Assembly (NCBI RefSeq): GCF_963678975.1 | Contig: NC_089281.1 | Location: 496,001-560,000 of the forward strand | Length of the DNA: 64,000 nucleotides | Reading direction: 5' to 3' | DNA from: Dysidea avara | Lineage: Eukaryota > Porifera > Demospongiae > Dictyoceratida > Dysideidae | In this document: positions 11,701-23,900 of the stretch, piece by piece | How the letters are laid out: every line of letters begins with the position of its first letter | Numbering within the stretch: position 1 is the first letter of the stretch | Position numbers and translations under genes: made by a program | Notes under the pieces: generated by a model | Seen by the model: the letters and a program-made list of their open reading frames with translations, nothing else | What the model was told of the DNA's origin: nothing | Database searches by the model: none

Positions 11701-11957
11701 CTACTCTATTAGATGCTCACCTTATATGTTGTCTATGTTTTGTATTGGATACTATAAACTTGCCATATCTAGTGTTTGTATATTGTAATATGTTGAGCAC
11801 CATATGTATACATGGAGTGAGCAATTACATTATTAGTCAAATGATTTAGTGTAGGTCTAGTGTAAGCATTTCAAGACTTTGTAATTAGAGAATTACATCC
11901 GGTCTATCAATATCAACTTCGTGTACTGAAATTAATTTTTGTGCCGGAGGAATCAAA

Positions 11958-14900
11958 ATGGTAAGCAAGGACGATTTGAGCTGGCGAGGATTAACTGCCC
12001 CAGCGGCGGAAGAGCCTCCTCAACGTTACACGATGCATCGTGTGGCTAATGCCATCATATTCGTGTGTATGTTCGCCGCCTTGATATGTCACATAGTCTG
12101 TTTCGCTTCGTTGTTGAGTAAACACAACGAGTATGTTGACAAATTGCCCTATGATAATAAGAGTGAAGTGTGCATATTGTACATGGACACGTTCAACCCA
12201 TATAACAATGCTACTCGCGTCGTTGAGTTTAAAGGAAAGCACAGTTGTGACTTTGCCATATACGGCTCGGTCAGTCTGGCTATAATAGCGGTGATTATGA
12301 TGATCGCTTTAGGAGTGAGGACCTTCTTGTTCAGCAAGTGAGTGCATCACGTGTGTAGGTAAATGTTCACGTGAATGATTTCAGAATGAACGTGGTTGGA
12401 CTGTGTGACCTCATTGGGGTATTACCTGCTGTAGTGTTGACATTCAGTGTGTCTGTGGTGGTATCTATTGGACGAACTGTTACCTGTCACAATCTCGAGG
12501 AAGGAGACAAACGCACGTAAGTGTGTAATGTTAATGTAATCCCTGACTACTGATATGGGGGAAGGTGGGAATTTGCATCACAGAAAATTACTGTTTCCCA
12601 CCTACTGGTGATGTAAACCCCGGGAATACTGGGGCTGGGAAGGGATTTGTACAGTCATGTGGCGTTGGTCTAATAATAGGTTAGTTTGAGTAGATTCTAG
12701 TATGAATGAGTAACTAGCACCCTTCCAAACTGAAAGCATGCATACTTGCTGCCTGAGTGAATTTCTTTAGTAAAGACAAATCCCCACTATGTCAGGAAAA
12801 TTTAGGGATCAATTCCCTCACCATCCCTGACCTTTCCCCACCCTCAGCCCGTATCGTTGGTAGTCGGCCATTACATTGATAGGCACATAATGTAGCAGTA
12901 CCCCTTGTAGAGAAGGTCTGGTCACTCTAACGACAAGTGAAATAATTCTGCACCCTAGTTGGCTCTGTTCATATGGCCAATCATTACTGGTGGTGTAGGA
13001 AACTAATAGTTGATGTTGTACTCACAAGTTGACTATGAACTAGATAACATGCTCACATTCATGACTTACCTGTGCAACGAGACCAAACAAGGGTTGTCCT
13101 TACAATGCTATGTATTCACCTTGATAATAATTGTCTAGAAGCATTCTTATCTGCATGTTGTGTTTTAGCAAATTACACTTTTCCTGCTTCATTCCAGCTG
13201 TGCTGATATCTTTATTGCCCCAGTGGGTAAGAAGGAGCCGAGGGTGTATGTGTTCAGTGCATTAAAGAATGCTGAGGTAGGTATTGTCTGTGTGCTGTCT
13301 TAGTTTTGTAAACATTAGAATGGACTATTGGAATATTAGAATAGATTTTTTGAATCTTCAGTATCTGAGTACCTTACAGTAAGATTCCTTGTTTCTTGTC
13401 ACCTTAAGAACAATCAGATAGTGAGGGAAATTGTTAAAATTTTGTTATTTTGATGAGCGTTCAAAATGACAATGTACTGTCCTGCAACTAACCAGCTACA
13501 ATGGATGTTTCAAATATAACAAATGATGACAAAACACTTTCCGAAAAATTAAGTAACAAAAAGTGTCTCACTAGAGTTTGTATTATAATACCTCCCAGTT
13601 AAATAAATAATTATTTTGATTGTAAAGGCTTTAACACAAATATTTTGTATTTCTTGTAATTACAATAACAATTACCAGTGCAGTAGGACTATGTGGGTGG
13701 TGGTTTACTGTACACTACTACATGTTAGGGATCATGGGGTTCAGGCTTTCTTACCCTTCTATATTCTGTAGAGAGTTTGTGGAGAGTTCATATAATAATT
13801 TAAAGTATTAATTTTACAGCAGTATATTTGTTGCACTAATAGAACAAAACACGACGGTTCAAAATTCACAAACACTGTTCATTATTCTTCGCGTAGAAAG
13901 AAAGACAAGTGAAGACAAACGTGGTAACAAGTCAGGGTGAATAATTATGTGACATCAAATGTGGCAACCAAGAAATGGCTGTAGTGTGAATCATATTTGA
14001 TATTCAATGACTGTTTTGGTATAATTACTGTGAAAGCTCATTAACAAGATCACTTCCAGAACTTCATTACATTAGTTAGTTATCTATCCTATAGTGACCC
14101 TATTGAGTTGATACCACACTTCATATATAGGACAAGTGTAAGGAAAAATTAGGACTTTTAAGTTCAATTAGGGATCATGTTTTAAAAAAGTAGGGAAACA
14201 GGGAGATCGCTACACCTGCAGATATACTTAATCCCTAATATAGGGGGTCCACTAGTATATCTGCAGGCGTAGGCTACTTCTCTTGTTTCCCTACTTTTTT
14301 TTCTATGGTCCCTAATTGAACTTATAATTTTTCCTTATACTTGTTTGTGTACAACATTATTTTGACTGGTGAACCGTCACATACTGCACCGTCACATACT
14401 GCACCATAAGAAAGATGGCACCAGAGGTAATGTTTTCAACTGAATGTGTGCCTCCATTACTGGCTTGAAAGTGAAGTGGCCATTGTGTTTCACTTTCAGT
14501 TCAGCTACAAACGAAGGACAATAGAAGAAGCGTCTGTAATTAATCCATTCACCATAAACAATATGGATGATTCATGTATCAGTTACTGGCTTGAAAGTGA
14601 AGTGGCTTTGCTTTCAGTCCGTTATACAGTGTTGAAAACAAAGAATGGAAGCACCTCTCAGTCACCATGGAAAATATGGACAATTCCCATTTACAAATGT
14701 AAAGAATCACGCTACCGCAAATTGACGCCTTGGGCTGTCAGCAAAAAGAAATGGGACACAAAGGAGTCCATGATGTGTACATCATACATACTGTGGTGTG
14801 CCAAAGGGCACGTCTCAGGATGAAGTGGAAAATCAAGCCTGTAGTCTTAGCTGTTATGCTTGCCTGAAGGCATCAGACAGGTAGGCAGACAGTTAGTCTG

Positions 14901-17900
14901 TCAGTAGAAAATTCCATTGAATATTTTTTAATTTTGTAACTATATTTGGAGTTGTGGACTTGGTTATACCTAACCAATACTGCCACAGTGTCAGGATGGT
15001 ATTGTGTAGCTGGTTTTTGGGTGATATTTTTGGCCGGAAAAGCCCAAACCTCCTTGTTCCCTAATATACAGTACTATGATAAATGCCCTGCACTAACCAC
15101 TGTAGTGGAATGAGTACTCTGGTGTTGTCATGATTGTTACAGTTCAGAGAAGGCTGTACAAATTGTGCAAAGTGTCGATCACTCTTTCTTCATAGAAATA
15201 CTAGAATACTTAATGGATGGAAAACTTGAAATTATTGTTTGGTCTACATTCCATCCTTATGAGAAGATGAACAGTCCAGGCAAACAATCAACACCTCCAT
15301 CACTGCTATGTATTCTCATGTGCTAAGGTTTGTCCCAATTATGTTGAGATGTTGTTACATCACAAACCACTTTTAACAACATATTTAAGTAGTAGAAAAT
15401 TTCACGAGCCACCCAAAATTTTGTCTTTAAAAACCAACCCTAGAGACATTTTACATGATGAAAATCACCTTTACGGAATAGTACTAGTCCATATAATATA
15501 TAAAACAGCATTAAATATAATAAAACACTTACAGGTGGCCAGATATAGAATCTTTAAAATCGCCACAACTCAAATTTTAGCCTCACTGACCACAGTCACA
15601 AGGCTAGAGGCCACCAAAGAAGCAGCGCATGGCCACCATTTTACACCATAATAACAAACTCACCAGTGGGATGTGCCTTGTGGGGTTCCGACAAGTTTAG
15701 GCCCTCTGTGCCTTGTTTTTTCTTTTATCTTCAATCAGGCTGCTTGTCTTCATCCAACGAAACCATATCGAGTCATTAATTTTCCATATCAACACTTTCT
15801 TTCAGCAACGTATATAAATGCCACAAAATTATTTTAGAGCTGGATTTCTGAAGTGCTTCAGTCCCAGCGCTATACTATCATGAACCACGATAGTGGGTTC
15901 ATAATAGGGATCGCCCATGTTTTTTGCAAAAATCTTAATAGAACACACACCTAAAACCACCATAGAAAGTATCCTTCAACTCAAAACAACTCTCTAGTTG
16001 TTATTTGCAATGAGTATTGGTCCACTAGTAAGTATCAAGTGAAAAGGAAACAGTATGTGTATTTCAGACAACACTGAAATTTGCCAGTTTGTTCATATTA
16101 CATACTATTCTTATTATTCTTCTTTCACAGGCATAGCGAAGTTTACAAGGAGAATCAGTAACAAGGCTTGCTGAATGGATCATTGTGCGTGTCCATGACC
16201 TATTTTTGATTTCGTTTTCGGATGGAAACAGCCCAAACCAGGCCGTTTCTTCTTGCCAAAACGCCATTACGCTCGAGAAGCCATACAAGATTGCATTCAG
16301 GGTTAAGTTTTTTAGTGTGCGCTGCTTGTGGCTAATAGAATCTGTCTTTATTAAACTCAGTATAGGCCAGGAAGCTTAATCTGGGCTGATGACTTTATTG
16401 CATGGTGGTTTTTTCGCTCCGTGATTATTGTACGTGGGCAGGTTATCCAGATTAAATACTCTAATAGAGCAGTCAAGTGTATAACAACAATCCTTGCACT
16501 GAATTTGACAGCTATTAAAGGCACCAGTAATGTAAATTGTAGCTTATATTAGGAGACTCTCAGTCTGTATGCACATTGCAATTTGATCAGTTTCATGTTT
16601 GTACTGAAATGTTGACAGTGTTACTATGCAGAACGTGAAATTATAGTATTCACAACAGTCTTCATTATCAATCAAAGAAATCCATGTTAATTTGTACACA
16701 TGTTATTGTAGTCAATAGCGTGAGAAGATATTGCTAAGGAGATGATATGTTCCAACAACTTGCAGCAAATACTATTCAATGATATAGGTCTATAGTTCGA
16801 TGGATTAGTACATGGGCCTTTCTTGTATACTGGTGTTACATATGCCCTCTTCCAGTCTGAAGGGAGTTCACCCTGATGTATAATGCAGTCAAGTGTATAA
16901 CAACAATCCCTGTACTGAATTTGACAGCTATTAAAGGCACCAGTAATGTAAATTGTAGCTCATATTAGGAGACTCTCAGTCTGTATGCACATTGCAATTT
17001 GATCAGTTTCATGTGTGTACTGAAATGTTGACAGTGTTACTATGCAGAATGCAAAATTACACTATTCACCACAGTCTTCTTCATAATCCATTACTGGATT
17101 AATAAAAGTACACAAACTAGATGAATAAAAAAATTGGAAATTTTTAAAATGGGAATAGGGATCGCTGAAAAAATCCACAAAACAAGAAGGGATCGCTGGG
17201 GTGGTAATGTAAACCACAAATCCCTATTTTGACTCACTTCAAAATGACAGAGCATATAACTAAAGATTTATGAAAGAGAGTCAAAATAGGGATTTGTGGT
17301 TTACATTACCATCCCAGCGATCCCTTCTTGTTTCATGGCTTTTTTCAGCGATCCCTATTCCCATTTTAAAAATTTCCAATTTTTTATTCATCTAGTTCCT
17401 TAAAAACAGCTAAAAATTAAAAGTGGATTTTTTCTCAACAGAGTTAACATTTCAGCCAACCAGATGATTATTGGTAACAGCAAAGGTGTCAACAACAGAC
17501 ACGTACGGTTTGGCTCCATTACAAGTTTGGGAAAGGGCTGTAATGGACACTGTACTTATATGGCTTTCCCATAGGAAATGTATTGTGATAATTTTGATTG
17601 GCCATAGTATTGTGATAATTTTGATTGGCCGTAAATATTATATCAGACATTTGAACAAAAAGATTTTTAGTGGATCAAGCAGTACTACAAATGAGCCAAA
17701 TTTCAAGATCGTGTGTAATTGCATCATCCACGAGTTATTAAATGTTTTTGAGGATCCAGCTCAACGAGTACATGCTATAGCTAAATATCTTCAAGTTCAC
17801 GATTGGGATCCCATTTTCGATATGTTCGTGACCACACCTATCAATTAAAGATCTATAGTATGTTCGCGTTGAGCTGAATCCTCAAAAACATTTAACAACT

Positions 17901-20900
17901 CATGGATGATGCAATTACACATGGTCTTGAAATTTGGCTCATTTGTAGTACTGCTTGACCCACTAAAAACATTTCAAAATCTTGTTGTTCAAATGTTTGA
18001 CATAATATTTACGGCCAATCAAAATTTTCACAATACATTTCCTATGGAGAAGCCATAAAAGTACAATGTCCATTAGAGCCATTTCCTGAACATGTAATGG
18101 AGCCAAACCGTACGTGTCTGTTGTTGACACCTTTGCTGTTACCAATAATCATCTGGTTGGCTGAAATGTTAACTCTGTTGAGAAAAAATCCACTTTTAAT
18201 TTTTAGCTGTTTTGCAGGGTTCAGCTCAACGTGAACATACTATAGGTGGACTAATAACGATAGAGTACGGGGATCACACCTCTTAACAATCTAACTGTTT
18301 AGTTAACAGTAAACAAGATGATGTCATCCCTTATTGGTCTAGCTAGCTGCACACCTCTTGGCTGACTCAAGATACTCTAATACAACAGTCATGTATGATA
18401 TTCTAATAGAACAGTCACAAGTTACATTGTAGCTAGCAGCAAAAAAACTAAACAAACTAATATTTTAAAAATTGTCAATTTGAAAATGAAGTAGGGGTCT
18501 ATGCAATAAAAAGTAGTGAAACAAGAGATGAATGATGGTATTACAGCATAGCTCAGTAGGAAAGTCCCTACTTTGGCACATTAGCTATAACAATTATTTT
18601 GTGTTCAATGCCAAAATAGGGACTTTCCCACTGAGCTATGCTGTAATACCATCATTCATCTCTTGTTTCACTACTTTTTATTGCATAGATCCTTACATTA
18701 ACAATTTTATTACTATCATATTATGCACAGAAGTATCTTCTAAACAGTTGTTACAAATGCGTGGGGTTAGGAAGACTAAATTATCACGTGAAATAGTTGT
18801 ACAATGGCATCACACACAATTAATGATGTAATGCATGAAAATTAAAAAATGTCCTTAAGTTCCTACGGTGTGTGACATTCCCGGGGGTTGATTACCCCCT
18901 GGTATTCAAAGTTCAAATTGATTGTTCTTGATCTCGTGTTGCTACTTCTATTGGTACAAGATGCTGTATCAGTCTACGGAGAACACTCGGTTTCTTCTCA
19001 TTATTCAACACTTGTACACGAGCTCCGTGAACTTGATCATCTCTGCCTTTAACTAATTCTATCACTCTGCCCAGCTTCCACCAATATCGAGCTGTATGAT
19101 CATCCTTCATCACCACAATGTCGCCTGTTTTGATAGGTGTAGTGTTTCTCTGCTTGTTATTCTGGCATTGGTAGTGTTCTCTCAATCCTAACAAATAGTC
19201 TCTCCACTGTCTTGTAAATTGATTCAGAATTCTGAATTGATTCTTGACTCTCTTGGTCAATGATTTGGCAGTACTTGTGACTTCAAAATGACGTCCATTA
19301 TGAGTGGATATAATTTGCCAGCCATATATTAAGTCCGATGGTGTTAAATGCTGAGAAATCCCTTCCATATCATCATAAATATATGTTAACAGCCGATTAT
19401 TCAGTGTTCCTTCAATCTCTATCAACAGAATACGCAATTCTTCAAAGCTTAAAGTTTACCTCCCTAGGTTTTTCTTAAGACATCTTTTCACACTGCCCAC
19501 CAACCTTTCCCAGAATCCCCCCCACCAGGGGGCTTTCTCTAAAATGAAACTCCAGGTTACTTGATGGTTAACCATGTACAGCTGAACTTCCTGTGATCTA
19601 ACAATCTTTTTTACCTCTGATGATGCTGACTTGAATGTCTTAGCATTATCTGTGATAACAATTGAGGGTAATCCCCTACGACTCGTAAACCTTCTGAAAG
19701 CCAAAAGAAACACAGCACTTGACAAATCAGCTATGAGCTCCAAATGCACTGCCCTTGTGGACGCACATGTAAAAAGACACACATAAACCTTGTGTTCTCC
19801 ATTGGTAGCTCCTGGATCCTTTACATACAGTGGACCAGCTAAATCTATTCCAGTATTGAAGAATGGCAGTGCCTACTCACACTCTCACCAGGAAGATCTG
19901 GTGGTAAAGGTGCAGGGTAATTCTTTCCTTCACCCTTTAGACATATGACACACTTCCGGATGACTTGTTTCACTGCTTCTCGGCCCCTAATGATCCAGTA
20001 GTTCTTTCGAATTGAATTCAAGGTCTCTTTTATTCCATCATGTAGTACGCACTGATTGTCACACACTTTTAGGGATTTTAGGAACATTTAATTTTTTGTT
20101 TTGTATTTACATGAAATATTGTGTGTGATGTCATTGTACAAACTAAGTCACGGGATTATTAGTCTTCCTAACCCCACGCGTTCGTAACATGGTGCCCAAC
20201 CTGGGGCCCGAGAACTTTTGAGAAAGTCATCGACATTGATTGAAGGAAGGCTCAGAAGAGATATCAGTGGATCTAGACCGATTGAAGGCACGAAGACGAG
20301 GCCAGAGGGGCGTTGTAACGAAGTTCACTCGAGAGGCGAAAACCTTGATGGAGACCGAACTGTTGGAAGATGACTCCTTACGTCGATTGGAAGTTATTTC
20401 GAAACAATTGGAGGGAAAATGCACATTGTTGAAGGCGCTCGATGAGTCAATACTAGCAGAGTGCCCCACAGACGAAATTGAAAATGAGGTCGTCGAGGCT
20501 GAAGAACTGTCGGATAAAATAACGCAGCTTAGAGTGGAGATTGAAAGTGTATTACCTTCTAAGTCAAGTGATATAAGGATAGAAGAGAAAGCCACAAAGG
20601 CGGGAGGTGAGACTATGTCACGTGAAATAAGTGAGACACGTGAGTCAATAGAAACACGTGAGCCAGAGCGCATTAATAGGACGGGTGCACCCGGCGATGG
20701 CCATAGTAAACGCGAGTCTACTCCCTTAGTATTACCTCCCATAAGGAGAGAAGATGAAGTCGCTATCTGCGTTGTTAAACCGAAGCTCCCCAAGCTTACC
20801 TTGCCGCGATTCAGCGATGATATAACAAGATTTCGAACGTTTTGGGACAGCTTCGAAAGCGCGGTGGACCGCAATTCTGGATTATCAGCAATAGATAAAT

Positions 20901-23900
20901 TCAATTACTTGAACTCGCTGCTAGAAGGGGCTGCTGCTCACAGCATACAGGGACTGCCTTTGTCAGAGAAGAGCTACATGGCGGCCAAGGAAATCCTGCA
21001 CGAACGTTTTGGAAAGACTCAAACAATTATTGCTGCACACATGGAGAAGCTACTACAGGTCCCCAAGTGTTTGGGGGATAAGGCATCACACCTTCGGCTA
21101 GTTTATGACAAGATCCATGCTAATGTTAGAGGGCTAGAAGCCTTGGGTGTGAAGGCTGAAGAATATGGTAGTTTCCTTATTCCTGTGATTATGGCCAAAT
21201 TATCTAGTGAGGTCCGACTGCAAATTGCAAGAGTGACTACAAGAGACATCTGGAAGGTGGACGAATTGCTGCAAGTCATTAAGTGTGAAGTGGAGGCACG
21301 TGAGCTTAGTGACACAGTTAGAGTAAGTGAGAACAGGTCGGATTCACAGCCAGGGATGTCCAGGCATAATCGAGGGACTACTTCGTCATTTGTTATCAGG
21401 GAGCAGAGCTCTGGAGGAAGATCATGCTTGTTTTGTAAAGGAGAGCACTTCTCTGCCTCCTGTGAAGTTGTGAAGGACGTACAAGCTCGGAAGGATGTTT
21501 TGAAGAGAGATGGTCGCTGTTTTGTTTGTCTTGCGGTAGGCCATCATGCCAGTCAGTGTCACAGTGCAAGGAGGTGCCGCAAATGTGGACGTCGACATCA
21601 TCAAGCCATTTGCGAGTCACGAGAACCAAGACTACCCGAAGCAAACCTAGTCACTGTACCCAACACTGAAGAGACATCTACCACTCAAACAGCAGCTTAC
21701 AATCAAGGAACTGTTTTGCTCCAAATGGCCAGTGGTTTTGCAGTAAACAGCAGTAATGAATTGGTACCTGTGAGAGTGTTATTAGACAGTGGGAGTCAGA
21801 GATCCTACATTACTCTTAAATTGAAGAACAGATTGGGTCTCATTGTACTGAAGAAAGAATCTGTAAGTTTGAATGTGTTTGGTAGTCAGTCATTTAGTAG
21901 ACAGCAATGTGACTTGGTTAAGATGAAACTGTTGGGAAGGTGTCAGGAAGGAATCGAAATTACAGCTCTATGTTTTCCTAGTATTTGTTCTCCCTTGAAT
22001 AGAGTTGTTACCCTTGGACAACACCCCGAATTCCAGGAGTTAGAGCTTGCAGATCTCCCCCACTCTGATGACGGCCGCAGGGACAATGGATCTATTGATG
22101 TACTTATCGGCTCTGATCATTATTGGGAAATCGTTCATGATGAGATAATTCGAGGATCCGGTGGACTGGTAGCTGTAAGTAGTAGATTGGGATGGCTGAT
22201 ATCTGGACCAGTAACAGGTGAAGAACTTGACAGTAATGTGTCTCATACTCATCTAGCTGTAGCCATTCATGGTCCCACAACGTTGGGTGAACATTCAGAA
22301 GGTACGAGTGGATTGGAACAAGAGCTGAGAAGATTTTGGGAAACTGAATCTATTGGAATTGTGGAAGAGCCTGTTCTGGACTTGACTAAAGAACCCTTTC
22401 CATCCCAGATCAAGTATGATTTTATAGAGGGCCGTTACAAGGTTGGATTGCCCTGGAAGTCAGCAAGACCTGAATCTTCGAATTACAACTTGTGTGTGGG
22501 CAGGCTGATGAAGCTGAAGGCTCGTTTGCAAGGTAGAGAGGCTTTGATGATGGAGTACGATAAGATTTTTCAAACTCAGTTGCAGACTGAACCTGTACCA
22601 ATGTCAGAGTTAAGCTCTCGTAGTGCTTATTTTCTTCCTCACCATGGTGTTATAAGGGAGGATAAGGACACTACTAAACTGAGGATCGTTTTCGATGGTT
22701 CAGCAAGGTCAGAGAAGCGACATCACTCCATAAATGATTGTTTAGAAAAGGGTCCAAATTTGACACCTCTGATCTTTGATGTTTTATTGAGATTTCGAAC
22801 TCACCGGATTGGAATTACGGCTGATATAGAGAAGGCCTTTCACCAGATTATGATTGAATTGGAAGATCGCAATATGCTAAGGTTGCTGTGGTTTGATAAA
22901 GTACAGGAAGCAGATCCTAAGATTGTACAGTACCGATTCTGCAGGTTGGTGTTTGGTCTTACACCAAGTCCAGCCATCTTACAAGGAGTAATTCAACATC
23001 ACCTTTCTCGACAAAGGAGCAATGATCCAGTGGTAATTGAGTTATTGTCTAACACTTTGTATGTTGATGATTTCCCAGGAGGAGCCTCCGATGTTGAAGG
23101 AGGGTATCACTTATACTGTCAGTCTAAGAAGAAGGGAGGTTTCAATCTCCGTAAGTGGAGAACCAATGATAGCACCCTGCAACAGATGATTGACAGAACA
23201 GAAGGTGAAGCAGCAAAAAATATCCCGGTTAGTCAACCAGCAGTAGATAAACCGCTCAAGATTTTGGGTCTGGGGTGGAATATTTCAAGAGACAATTTCT
23301 GTGTTGACTTTAATGAGTTGATCCAGTTTGTGAATACCCTTCCTCCTACTAAGAGATCTCTGTTGCGTGTAACTGCTAAAGTATACGACCCATTTGGGTT
23401 CATCAGTCCATTTACAGTGTCATTCAAGGTTATCTTTCAACAGTTGTGTACACAGAAGGTTAACTGGGACGATAAACTGGAAGGAAGCTCACTAGTACAT
23501 TGGATGCGATTGTCTAAGGAGTTTTCATTACTGACAAGTATTCAAGTCCCCCGATGTTTGTTCGCTAAGGACCGATCACCTGTTCGTTGTCAACTTCATG
23601 GCTTCAGTGATGCGTCTGAGAAGGCCTATGCAGCAGTCATATTTTTGAGGATTGAGTATTCAGAAGGAGACTCGGTTGATGCTAATATAGTAGCATCAAA
23701 GGCAAGGGTGTCACCGATAAAGAAGCAGACTATTCCCAGACTGGAGCTTCTTGGTGCCACTATCTTAGCAAGGCTTCTTAATACAGTGCAACAGCAATTA
23801 AATTCACTACCTTTAGATACCCAGTCCTTTTGTTGGACAGACTCGTTCACAACACTGTGTTGGATTAAGAATGAGCGCCAGTGGAAACCATATGTCCAGA

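Noticed and set aside
12540-12910. Possible repeat shared with 42745-43010
   Set aside because: Only one block of about 25 bases (ACATTGATAGG.ACAT) is convincingly alike; the rest could not be aligned by eye.
14446-14823. 125-codon open frame as a gene
   Set aside because: It lies in dispersed repeat family R and is not preserved in the inverted copy at 5990-6755.
15349-15651. 100-codon open frame
   Set aside because: No domain, no splice context, composition like the surrounding intron.
17471-17848. 125-codon open frame as a gene
   Set aside because: It is one arm of an inverted MITE pair; the partner arm does not keep the frame.
20227-20904. 225-codon - strand frame opposite the BEL/Pao gag
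   Set aside because: Antisense shadow of the gag region with serine-rich low-complexity translation.
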